Assembly (NCBI GenBank): GCA_045636865.1 | Contig: JAZTYJ010000025.1 | Coordinates: 14,965 to 78,964, forward strand | DNA from: SIG480 sp045636865 | GTDB lineage: Bacteria; Bacillota; Clostridia; Oscillospirales; JAAYXM01 | DNA: 64,000 nucleotides | Direction of reading: 5' to 3' | Part shown: positions 25,074 through 33,536 of the stretch, piece by piece | How positions within the stretch are numbered: position 1 is the first letter of the stretch | Layout of the letters: every line of letters begins with the position of its first letter | The notes under the pieces: generated by a model | Database searches by the model: none | What the model was told of the DNA's origin: nothing | Seen by the model: the letters and a program-made list of their open reading frames with translations, nothing else | Program-made: the position numbers and the translations under genes

Positions 25074-27374
25074 TTAATCTTTTGCAAAAACCCAAAGGGT
25101 TTCGTTTGCGCGTTCATCCTCATCATTAAGCTTATATACAGTAAGAATAACGGTTTCACCATTGACCTTCTTGTAGGTGATTCTCGGAGCATTCCCTTCA
25201 ATAAGCTGTTTTTTTATAGCATCATAATTCAGGAAACTTTCAACATATCTGTGAAAATCAGGGTGCACCATATCATTTATATACATCTCAAGAAGAGAAG
25301 AGAATTTATCTTCATTCTCATTGTATCCAAGATATGCCGGCATAAGAATCCTGTGAGCTTTATTTGTGTCAAGAGAAACACGGTAGATTCCGTTATAGTG
25401 TTCCTTCACGACAGAAATCATTGTATCAATCTCACGGATTCCGGTCTTCGTTTGGACATAGCCGCTGTCTTCGTTTTTGACCGTACTCTTGTTTTCCTTG
25501 TTCTGGTAATAAGAAGCCTTTGCCTCATACATTCTCACCTCGGCCTCTCTTACCATTTCTTCGGTGTCTGTGTTCTGCGTTCTGTAAGATGTACCGATTG
25601 CGACATTATAATCCATCGGCTTTAATCGTTCAACAAGAAGCTCTACTCCCTTCTGAATATCCGACGAATCTGTATCTTTTGCAAATACAAGGAATTCATC
25701 GCCGCCCATGCGATATATATTGTGGCCGTAGAATACCTCTTTCAAAGTGTTCGCAATAAATACAAGCATTTCGTCGCCTGCCGCATGGCCATATCTGTTA
25801 TTGCGAAGATGAAGCTCGTTTACATCAATATAAACGCAGGAGAACTTGTACGGTTTTTCGCTGTCAAAATCGCAAATATCCCGCTTATAAACAACGCGAT
25901 TGAGAACACCCGTGAGCGAGTCTGTCGTTGCAGCACGCTCTGTCTGGTTAAGATGTTTTTTGTTATAGAGCGCAATAGAGAAGCAAACTGCAATGTTTTC
26001 TGCAAGAAGCAAAGCATCTCTGCTCCTTGTTGGGTTGATTGCGCCAATAATAGAGATGTGATTGTCCTTACTTGTTACGGCAGCAAAAGAAACCTCTTTT
26101 ATACCGTGAAATCTCAAGAATGTGAAAAAGCGTTTATTGGTTTCTGAAAGATGTTCATCCGGAACAATGCGCATAACATTCACGGTTGTTCCGCTCATCT
26201 TCCGAAGCTGCGCAGAATGATGCAACAACTCTTCGATAAAATACTTTCTGTCCTCACCCGTTAAGAGCTTACTCTCCTCCGTCGACAATATATAATGATA
26301 ATCTTCGCCATCTGTATCAAAGAAGAAAGCCGACTGTGACTTCGCAAACAAACAAATCTTGCGGAGTGCTTCGGTTATATTGTTTTGCTGCTGATTGATT
26401 TCAAGGAGAGTCTTTCTTACATCAGACGAGCAGACAGTAACAGCATTTCTGCGTTTTTCGGCAGCCAGAATAAGCATTATATACAACGCCATCACAACAA
26501 TCATTGCAAAGAAGGTGAGCAACAAGACCTTTGATATAGTATGTGTATCAGCAAATACCTGCGATTCATATCTCGCAAGAGTAATCTTCCAGCCAATATC
26601 CTCAATAGTAGAATAATGAACATAGAGATTCTCTCCGTTATACGCCGAAACGAATGATGTGAACCCCTTATCGCTTTCCATCATCTCTTTATAGGAATAG
26701 CCATCGTTATATTTACGGTCGCTGAGGAAGTTTATATTTCCGAGAGTTTCATGAAGCGAGTCAATAACAATGACACCATTTTCAAGGTCATGAACAAAAA
26801 GCTGAGCATCAAGCTCTTTTGCCATAAGGCTGTACCTTCTGTTTATAACCTCAGTATCGATGATACCGTACAATATACCGACAATCTCATCATTTACCTT
26901 TATCGGAACGGCACTTCGGACAACTTCGTCACCTTCGGTTATGATAGACGGTACCCTTCCGCTTATGTACTTTCCCTTTGCGCTTTCCTCTTCAAAAGAA
27001 AGCTTGCCATTTAAGTCGAATTGTCTTCCGCGCGAAACAAATATGTTGTCAGGTGTCAAAATACCTATGCGCGAAAAAAGGCCTATAGGCTTAAAGGATT
27101 CAAAAACGCGGTCATAGCTTTCGCCATCAGCATAAAGCTTTGCGGCAAAGTTTGCCATAGTGATAAGATTTTCTCTGTCAGAGATCATCTGCAGTGTGAG
27201 ATCGTCTTTAATCTGCTTCGTCTGGATATGGAGCATCTCATACGCCTCGTTTTCGGCCTTTGTATAAAAATAACTCACCATCGACAAGAATATCACACAC
27301 AATAAAAATACCGCTGTAACTGTACCCAAAACATTACTCTGTCTTTGTTTTCTTTTCTCGTATGTTATCGCCAT
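25074..27374 (-). CDS. Membrane diguanylate cyclase with extracellular sensor, GAF-like and PAS-like domains
   Basis: 766 residues. Membrane helices at about 18-38 and 288-313 flank an extracytoplasmic dCACHE-like sensor (about 40-285). A GAF-like region (about 330-475) precedes an intact GGDEF domain with GGDEF at 557-561 (RMGGDEFLVF), DSLTGVLNR and NELHLRNNRYGHAAGDEML, so it should make c-di-GMP from GTP. The usual inhibitory RxxD five residues before GGDEF is absent (GHNIYRM), so product inhibition through the I-site is unlikely. The C-terminal 130 residues look like a PAS-type sensor. It has its own promoter and sits between the DUF4956 terminator and the riboswitch. Confidence 0.93.
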   Translation of the reverse strand: MAITYEKRKQRQSNVLGTVTAVFLLCVIFLSMVSYFYTKAENEAYEMLHIQTKQIKDDLTLQMISDRENLITMANFAAKLYADGESYDRVFESFKPIGLFSRIGILTPDNIFVSRGRQFDLNGKLSFEEESAKGKYISGRVPSIITEGDEVVRSAVPIKVNDEIVGILYGIIDTEVINRRYSLMAKELDAQLFVHDLENGVIVIDSLHETLGNINFLSDRKYNDGYSYKEMMESDKGFTSFVSAYNGENLYVHYSTIEDIGWKITLARYESQVFADTHTISKVLLLTFFAMIVVMALYIMLILAAEKRRNAVTVCSSDVRKTLLEINQQQNNITEALRKICLFAKSQSAFFFDTDGEDYHYILSTEESKLLTGEDRKYFIEELLHHSAQLRKMSGTTVNVMRIVPDEHLSETNKRFFTFLRFHGIKEVSFAAVTSKDNHISIIGAINPTRSRDALLLAENIAVCFSIALYNKKHLNQTERAATTDSLTGVLNRVVYKRDICDFDSEKPYKFSCVYIDVNELHLRNNRYGHAAGDEMLVFIANTLKEVFYGHNIYRMGGDEFLVFAKDTDSSDIQKGVELLVERLKPMDYNVAIGTSYRTQNTDTEEMVREAEVRMYEAKASYYQNKENKSTVKNEDSGYVQTKTGIREIDTMISVVKEHYNGIYRVSLDTNKAHRILMPAYLGYNENEDKFSSLLEMYINDMVHPDFHRYVESFLNYDAIKKQLIEGNAPRITYKKVNGETVILTVYKLNDEDERANETLWVFAKD

Positions 27375-27424
27375 TTTCTGTATCTTCTTTCTTTATTTAT
27401 AATCAAATACAACTTTACTTCTAC

Positions 27425-27453
27425 ATTATACTACATTTTTCACTAAAAAACAA
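27425..27453 (-). promoter_or_regulatory. Predicted sigma-A promoter of the diguanylate cyclase gene
   Basis: On the minus strand TTGTTT (27453-27448) and TATAAT (27430-27425) have a 17-bp spacer, about 50 bp before the start codon and just after the pel operon terminator. Confidence 0.65.
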
Positions 27454-27455
27454 CA

Positions 27456-27488
27456 CAAAAAAGCACCGCCGTACAGCGGTGCTTTTTT
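27456..27488 (-). terminator. Terminator closing the pel-type operon
   Basis: AAAAAAGCACCGC and GCGGTGCTTTTTT form a perfect hairpin with a T-run, 11 bp after the DUF4956 stop codon. Confidence 0.9.
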
Positions 27489-27498
27489 CGTTTCAAAT

Positions 27499-28170
27499 TT
27501 ATCCGTGATATTCACCATTGTACTGAATGAGCGTGACATCCTCTACACCCTCAACAGCCCGAATTTTCTCAAGAATGAATGTATCGTTATTCTTGCAGTA
27601 AACCTCAACTGCCATCTCAACAACATCTTTTCTGACAGTTTTTGATTTAATGAAATACTTCATCTTGCCAAACGCGCGAATGATGTTATCTCCTGCTTCA
27701 TCTGTAACATAATGAATAACCGCTATGTAAATTCTTCCTTTGAGCTGGTGCTTGTTGAAGATTATTATTATGAGCACCATAACAACAGCGGCAATAAGCA
27801 CGAGCAGGTACATATTTGCGCCCGCTGCGATACCGGATGTTATCGCCCAGAAAAGATAAAGAAGGTCAAGCGGATCCTTTACCGCAGTTCTGAAGCGGAC
27901 GATCGAAAGAGCACCGACCATACCAAGAGATATTACGACATTCGTACTGATTGCAAGTGTTATGACCGCTGTCATAATCGTCATACCGATAAGCGTTACA
28001 GCAAAGCTTTTTGAATAAATAACACCTGTGTAGAACTTCTGATAAGTCAGGTATATAACCGCACCGATTATAATGGCGGTTATAAGACCAAGCGCAATAT
28101 TTGTAAGGCTTAATCCGTCAAATGCACCCGACTCCAGTATTGATTTTTTTATAACATCCTGAACACTCAT
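27499..28170 (-). CDS. DUF4956 membrane protein
   Basis: 223 residues. Four hydrophobic segments (about 22-45, 55-75, 78-92 and 112-138) carry the family motif GMVGALSIVRFRTAVKDPLDLLYLFWAI. A cytoplasmic tail of about 80 residues with a ferredoxin-like pattern (EVYCKNNDTFILEKIRAVEGVEDVTLIQY) follows. DUF4956 proteins commonly sit beside VTC-type polyphosphate polymerases and CotH proteins, as here; their reaction is not established. A GAGGAG site precedes the ATG, 14 bp after the VTC gene. Last gene of the pel-type operon. Confidence 0.9.
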   Translation of the reverse strand: MSVQDVIKKSILESGAFDGLSLTNIALGLITAIIIGAVIYLTYQKFYTGVIYSKSFAVTLIGMTIMTAVITLAISTNVVISLGMVGALSIVRFRTAVKDPLDLLYLFWAITSGIAAGANMYLLVLIAAVVMVLIIIIFNKHQLKGRIYIAVIHYVTDEAGDNIIRAFGKMKYFIKSKTVRKDVVEMAVEVYCKNNDTFILEKIRAVEGVEDVTLIQYNGEYHG

Positions 28171-28183
28171 TTTTTATCTCTCC

Positions 28184-28906
28184 TCAATTTTCATACCAGT
28201 ATTTTGTGAACGCATTCATATATTCGGTCTTCTCATAGCAGAGAACATATTTTGATACTGCTGTAAACTCCGAGGCGCGGTCTGGGAGTATCTCACGGAC
28301 ACCCTGTGGAAGAAACTCCGTGAACTTGACCTCCATAACGCACTTCCCCGGTTCAAGCACAGGAAGCGTCGGGAGTGTCGCATCAAATATGTCGAAACTT
28401 CCGACTGCGGCGCGGACATCCATATCAAAGGTTATTCTTACAGTACCCTCATCGGCTATCCATGGCTCGCGGTCGTAATCTACTGTTACTCTCGGCCGCA
28501 TAACATTCGATACACACTCAAAATAGAATTCATTCAAAAGACTTTTGTCACTCTCCAGCAGGAAACCGTAATCTCCGTCTAAAATCTTATAAACCTCGTC
28601 GCGTGTAAGCGATGCCGCTTCTTTGAATATATAGCTTCCGTACTTTTTCTTTCTCTCAAGCTTGATGCTTGAATCAGAACAGTTATAGATTCGGATGCGG
28701 TATTTTTTTCGCTGCAGGAATCCGCCTTCCTTTTCTTCGTAGGCAGTATCGTAATAATCGTCAAAATAGAGACTCCGTATCATATATCCGCCGTTTTTTG
28801 CATGTTTATCAAGCGTAAGATACGGTGAAAGTCGTCTGCATATTACCTCTTTCTGAGCAGTATCAATAAGATACTTCCACTCGTTTCTGTATCGCTCAGC
28901 CTTCAT
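28184..28906 (-). CDS. VTC-domain protein (predicted polyphosphate polymerase)
   Basis: 240 residues with the VTC/CYTH-like tunnel fold. Characteristic charged strands are RYRNEWKYLID, YMIRSLYFDDYYDTAYEEK, RKKYRIRIYN, IKLERKKK, RPRVTVDYDREPW, VRITFDMDVRAA and VMEVKFTE; these supply the basic and acidic residues that hold ATP, metal and phosphate chain in VTC4. It may make polyphosphate or modify another polymer. The ATG at 28906 is preferred, with GGAGG 6 bp upstream inside the end of the CotH gene (11-bp overlap). Confidence 0.88.
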   Translation of the reverse strand: MKAERYRNEWKYLIDTAQKEVICRRLSPYLTLDKHAKNGGYMIRSLYFDDYYDTAYEEKEGGFLQRKKYRIRIYNCSDSSIKLERKKKYGSYIFKEAASLTRDEVYKILDGDYGFLLESDKSLLNEFYFECVSNVMRPRVTVDYDREPWIADEGTVRITFDMDVRAAVGSFDIFDATLPTLPVLEPGKCVMEVKFTEFLPQGVREILPDRASEFTAVSKYVLCYEKTEYMNAFTKYWYEN

Positions 28907-30659
28907 ATGCATCCTCCACGACATTGCCGTCTGCATCTATATAGAAGCACTTTGTACCGTATTTCTTTCCGCCGTCGATATAGTAATAGTCAAAGGCGGT
29001 CTGGGTGTATCCGCTCTTGTTCGTCGCCGTTACTCTTACGAAGTACTGGCCTCGCGGAAGCATATCTATTTCAGTAGTCGGGAGCGGAACATCCTGCTTA
29101 TCAAGTATGAGATTCCTGAAGTCGTAATCTCTTGCAACCTGTATGTCATAAGTAATCGGCTCAGCATCAAAATCAAACGAACTCTGGCTTGAGATTATAA
29201 GCTTATCACCTTTTTTTCTCGGTGCGTCAATAAAAAACGGCATCGGCTTTTCAAATGACGCCTTATAGAGGTTGTAGTTCAAATCAATCTCTGACGAAAG
29301 TCCCGCTACAACTCTGTCATACTGCGCAGATGTAAGCGGAAGATGAAGAATGTCGGGGTAAGAATAGACATACGGTTTTACAATAGAGGCATATCGCTTT
29401 GACATACTGTCTATTTTCGATTTTGTAAGGTAATTTGCTTTAAGATCTTCTATTGCAGCATCAAGCGCCTTTCTGTATTTTTCGCTCTTGAGCGCTCTCT
29501 GGAACAGAACATTGCCCCAGTAGTTGCTGACGCCCGTTTCCCACTCTGCATAAGAAACTCTGTTCATCTCGGAATACTCGGTTTTGTTCAACATACCGTC
29601 GTTATCCCATGATATAAAGTACCACTTATCAAGATTGAGCGGACTGTATATGTAAACATTTCGGCTCTGAGTATCAGCATTTCCCGTAAGAATATGGAAC
29701 GCCATCCAGTAGCTTAAGTTTTCGATATCAAAATACTTATCAAGAACTTCATCAACAGGCTTTGAGAAATCGTTTACTTCCTCAAGCATTTTTATAAGCT
29801 TTCCATGGTCATCGCTGCCCTTTGTTTCTATAAGTTCTTCAAACGCCGCCTCGTCGAATGTCGAGTCTTCCTTCATTTTGATTATATCTTCGTATCTGTA
29901 AAACTCAAATACATTTATCTTGTAAAGATGAGCGTTTGCATCAAGTCCATGAACCTTGAGTGCCTTTTTGTTCAGCTGTTCAACATAGGTGTAGATACCG
30001 TAATCGGTAAATTCATTGTTGCCACCCTTCGTTGTATCCTTTACATAAAGATGGACAAACTTTGTGCGAAGTCCCATCATCTGCGGAATCTCCGAAATAA
30101 GGTCATAAGCCATCTTGTTGCGGAAACGGAGACCTTCGTTGACATGCTTATTGAGCGGAATGGAGGTATTCCCCATCCACATACCTTTATTGTCCTTAAG
30201 GCTTATCTTATAGTTCTTCACAGACTGGCGGCTCGACGTCTGACCTCGGATCTGTATTGTGCAGTTCGGCGAGACCTGCCCGTAACCAAGCTTTCCGGGA
30301 AGCGGACCTGACTCGTCTCCAATCTGCAAAAGACCCTCTACCTTATATCTTTCAACTCCCATATCCTCATAATCGAATACGGAATATGTGTTTATCTCAC
30401 TCCAGGTGTGGTTCGTTTTTTCGCCATCGTTGCCTTCAGAAACGGTAAGATACATTGTTACAACATCTTCAGGCTTATCGACCGCGTACAAATCAGGCTT
30501 ATCGCGAAGCTTATATTTTTCATTGTACTCAAGATCAGGCACATAAACACTTTCCGTGTTTTCGGGAAGCGCCTCCTCCTGCGGCAGAACTTCGGCGCAG
30601 CCTGATAAAAGGATGCCGAGTATTATCACCAAAGGGATTATTCTGAACGTCTTTTTCAT
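28896..30659 (-). CDS. CotH-family lipoprotein kinase
   Basis: 587 residues. A lipoprotein signal ends in LSGC (Cys21). Residues about 120-420 are a CotH-type kinase domain: IRGQTSSRQSVKNYKISLKD, FRNKMAYDLISEIPQMM, YTYVEQLNKKALK, and the metal-binding FISWDNDGML. A C-terminal Ig/FN3-like region (about 470-570) precedes TKCFYIDADGNVVEDAYEG. In Bacillus, CotH phosphorylates spore coat proteins; here it is predicted outside the membrane, among exopolysaccharide genes. The gene overlaps pelG by 4 bp (ATGA) and the VTC gene by 11 bp. Confidence 0.9.
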   Translation of the reverse strand: MKKTFRIIPLVIILGILLSGCAEVLPQEEALPENTESVYVPDLEYNEKYKLRDKPDLYAVDKPEDVVTMYLTVSEGNDGEKTNHTWSEINTYSVFDYEDMGVERYKVEGLLQIGDESGPLPGKLGYGQVSPNCTIQIRGQTSSRQSVKNYKISLKDNKGMWMGNTSIPLNKHVNEGLRFRNKMAYDLISEIPQMMGLRTKFVHLYVKDTTKGGNNEFTDYGIYTYVEQLNKKALKVHGLDANAHLYKINVFEFYRYEDIIKMKEDSTFDEAAFEELIETKGSDDHGKLIKMLEEVNDFSKPVDEVLDKYFDIENLSYWMAFHILTGNADTQSRNVYIYSPLNLDKWYFISWDNDGMLNKTEYSEMNRVSYAEWETGVSNYWGNVLFQRALKSEKYRKALDAAIEDLKANYLTKSKIDSMSKRYASIVKPYVYSYPDILHLPLTSAQYDRVVAGLSSEIDLNYNLYKASFEKPMPFFIDAPRKKGDKLIISSQSSFDFDAEPITYDIQVARDYDFRNLILDKQDVPLPTTEIDMLPRGQYFVRVTATNKSGYTQTAFDYYYIDGGKKYGTKCFYIDADGNVVEDAYEG

Positions 30660-32116
30660 TTCTTATCTTCCTCCAGCACATCTTCAAGAAATACTTTCAT
30701 TTTTCGGAATACTCCTGATTTGTCCTCGCTTACAAGCGGTTGAACTGCAAGTATATAATACGGCAGGCGTTTCGTAAAATAATCGAGCCTGAGAGTCGCA
30801 ACTATCAGAAACGCCATTGATGCAAGAAGGAACCCGAAGCCGTAATAAACCTGTGGCAGGAACAGCGATATCACCGAGAATACAACCGAGCATACCGCAA
30901 AGATTCCTGTTGCAAAAAATGCGCCTTTATAGTCAGTAAAATACAAAAGCATAAGCATTGTCATATTGCCGATGGCGTAAAGCCCATATCCTACACAGAG
31001 GGTTCTGAAATATCCTCTCATCATCTCATTGAATCCAAGCGGCAGGATATCGAGCAAAAATCCACCTGCGGCGATGAAGATAGCCGTACAGAGAAGCTGT
31101 TTTATGGCAGTATAGAGTGTTTCTGTCTTTAGTGTATCAAGCATCTCCTTCTCTGCCTGAAGAATATCTTTCACCGTACCTTTATCGTTATATAAGCTGT
31201 AATGGTTACGATACTTTCCGTAGAAATTCACTTCAACCGATACAACAAAGTTTACCGTTGTTATAAGCGTTGTCATAAACGCCAGAAGTGCCGGCACATC
31301 GTGTTCAGGTGCGCCGTAGAAAAGCCCGTGAACCTTTACACCTACTTTTGAAAACCACATTATGACAAGATGTGCAAACATTCCGATATTCACAAAGAAA
31401 CCCGCCAGCGTCAGATGCAGATATTCATCCACCCACTCAAGGAAAACAAATGCTCCGACATCAGATTTCGGGAAATACTTATGCAGAAGCACAAGATTCC
31501 AGATAACCATAACGCCGTAGCCCACCGTTATGGAAAGAAGAAGCATCTCTATTACATACGATTTGAAAATAAGAGTCAGAATAAAACCGAGCACGAATAT
31601 TACAAGTATCGCAGTAAGATACGAAAGAAAGATTCCTTTATAATCTTTTATTGCAGTCAGATAGCTCATCGCATTCCACACGATTATCATTTCATTGAAG
31701 AATATGAACATAAGAACCGAGCACATAAGATTTGCGCCTGAAAACGCGAGAAAGATCGTCCACAGCACACTTCCTACGGTCATCATAAGTGCGCTGCTTC
31801 CCCAGAATGACGGAAGGACTGCGCTCTTTTTCTCTTCATAGAGCATATCTGCAGTAAATCGCGTTATGGTCATTGAGAAGAAGGAGGTAACGGTAATTGA
31901 TGCAAGCAGAGTATAGGTTATCATACATATCAGAAGCTCTCTTGTTGCGGTTTCGACCCCCGCTCTTGCGCAAAGGAACATTATACCGAGCAGCAGAATG
32001 ACTCCCAGAAGCATCGGTCCCGAACAGATAACCGTAGCATAACCGTATGCTTTGACTGAGTTTAAGATTCCCTTTTTCTGAAAGAGCTTTCTGAGTTCAA
32101 ACCCTATGCCTGCCAA
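30656..32116 (-). CDS. pelG: PelG-like inner-membrane exopolysaccharide transporter
   Basis: 486 residues with about 12 membrane segments. The N-terminal MAGIGFELRKLFQKKG and YGYATVICSGPMLL are diagnostic of PelG, a MOP-superfamily flippase-like partner of the glycosyltransferase PelF. With PelD and PelE it forms the inner-membrane complex that polymerises and exports the Pel polymer. The start overlaps pelF by 13 bp, and the stop overlaps the CotH start, so translation is likely coupled. Confidence 0.94.
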   Translation of the reverse strand: MAGIGFELRKLFQKKGILNSVKAYGYATVICSGPMLLGVILLLGIMFLCARAGVETATRELLICMITYTLLASITVTSFFSMTITRFTADMLYEEKKSAVLPSFWGSSALMMTVGSVLWTIFLAFSGANLMCSVLMFIFFNEMIIVWNAMSYLTAIKDYKGIFLSYLTAILVIFVLGFILTLIFKSYVIEMLLLSITVGYGVMVIWNLVLLHKYFPKSDVGAFVFLEWVDEYLHLTLAGFFVNIGMFAHLVIMWFSKVGVKVHGLFYGAPEHDVPALLAFMTTLITTVNFVVSVEVNFYGKYRNHYSLYNDKGTVKDILQAEKEMLDTLKTETLYTAIKQLLCTAIFIAAGGFLLDILPLGFNEMMRGYFRTLCVGYGLYAIGNMTMLMLLYFTDYKGAFFATGIFAVCSVVFSVISLFLPQVYYGFGFLLASMAFLIVATLRLDYFTKRLPYYILAVQPLVSEDKSGVFRKMKVFLEDVLEEDKK

Positions 32117-33522
32117 CCTTCTTCAACCTCCTTATAAAGATTTCTGTATTTTCCGAGCATTATCGGATATCTGTAATGCTCGTATGCTCTCTTTTTTCCT
32201 ATTTCGCCCATCGTGAGCCTTAACTCACGCGACTCGCACATAATTTCCATCTTGTCAGCGAGCTGTTCTCTCTGCATAGGCGGTACACAGTATCCTGCAA
32301 CACCGAAGGTATCACCAGGACTTCCTTCGAGAAGCTCACGGCAGCAGCCCACTTCTGTAGTTACGCACGGTCTTCCTGCTGCAAACGACTCAAGTACCGA
32401 CAGAGGCTGTCCTTCGGAGATGCTTGTAAGTATCGTAAAGTCAAGCTTCTCAAAATACTCAACAACATTTACTCTTCCCGGCATTATAACCTTATCGTCT
32501 ATGCCAAGCTGGGTGATGAGGTCGCGGCATTCCTGCGCGTACTCTTCATCATCAACGCCTCCCATTATGTGAAGCCTTACATTATCCATTCGCGTTGAGA
32601 GTTCAAAGAATGAATATATCATAGTTTTAATATCCTTAATTGGTGCAAATCGTACAACAGCACCGATATCAACATATCCGTCGTCTTCCTTTATCGGGAT
32701 ATCACAGAATCTCTCGTAACTTATTCCGTTTTCTATAACATAACATTTTTCTCTCGGACATCCCATTTCAACCTGAGTTTCCCTTGCTCGTGTAAAGAGC
32801 GAGGTTACGCGGAAAGCCCGGTCATATATGAGATCTGAAAGCATATAGAAGAACTTTACCCATTGCCCCTTGAACGCCTTTCCAACCCATTTCGCACGAA
32901 TTATTTCTTCTTCTCTTTCGCGGGTATATATACCATGTTCTGTAAGTAAAACGGGTTTATTCTTTATATAGCCGCCAAGGCACGCAAGAAGACCTCCATA
33001 TCCCGTTGAAATAGCATGGTAACAGTCTGCCTCCGGAATTTCGCTACCCATAAGGTACAGAACAGGCAAAAGCCTTGATCGAACCGAATGGAATGCATCC
33101 GAAAAGGCGGTATACGGAAATTCTGTCTGGCAAATTTCTATGAGAGTTTTCAAAAAGTGTTCACTTTTCAAATAACTCATCGGGTTTATCTTCTTTTTAT
33201 GGTACATATCAAAGAGAAGTTCCCAGTCAGGCTTATCAGAAAATACAAGTCTTCTGAGCGCTTCGTTTTCTTTCTCCGAGAAGGTATGGTTAAACACCTT
33301 GTTTGGTTTAACTCTCAAGGCGTCATCAAGAAACACCTGCTTCACTTCCACAACATTCGGCGGAAGCTTATATACGAACTTGTCCTTGTCCTCAGCTTTT
33401 GCGCCTATAACCCAAAGAACAAATTCGTGCTCAGGCATCTCTGTTATATACTGATGTGCCCAGGTGGACACACCGCCGTTTATGTAGGGGTAGCACCCCT
33501 CAAGCACCATACAAATTCTCAT
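32104..33522 (-). CDS. pelF: PelF-like glycosyltransferase (GT4)
   Basis: 472 residues from ATG 33522. It is cytoplasmic GT-B fold. The PelF opening MRICMVLEGCYPYINGGVSTW is present, followed by CYHAISTGYGGLLA and PVLLTEHGIYTREREEE, then a C-terminal nucleotide-sugar domain with VVRFAPIKDIKTMI, GRVNVVEYFEKLDFTILTS and the EX7E-type SEGQPLSVLESFAAGRP. In Pel systems it links UDP-N-acetylhexosamines. A GTG nine bases upstream (33531) is possible; the ribosome site is weak in either case. It overlaps pelG by 13 bp and follows the deacetylase gene by 14 bp. Confidence 0.94.
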   Translation of the reverse strand: MRICMVLEGCYPYINGGVSTWAHQYITEMPEHEFVLWVIGAKAEDKDKFVYKLPPNVVEVKQVFLDDALRVKPNKVFNHTFSEKENEALRRLVFSDKPDWELLFDMYHKKKINPMSYLKSEHFLKTLIEICQTEFPYTAFSDAFHSVRSRLLPVLYLMGSEIPEADCYHAISTGYGGLLACLGGYIKNKPVLLTEHGIYTREREEEIIRAKWVGKAFKGQWVKFFYMLSDLIYDRAFRVTSLFTRARETQVEMGCPREKCYVIENGISYERFCDIPIKEDDGYVDIGAVVRFAPIKDIKTMIYSFFELSTRMDNVRLHIMGGVDDEEYAQECRDLITQLGIDDKVIMPGRVNVVEYFEKLDFTILTSISEGQPLSVLESFAAGRPCVTTEVGCCRELLEGSPGDTFGVAGYCVPPMQREQLADKMEIMCESRELRLTMGEIGKKRAYEHYRYPIMLGKYRNLYKEVEEGWQA

Positions 33523-33536
33523 TGTTTTCACCAGAA

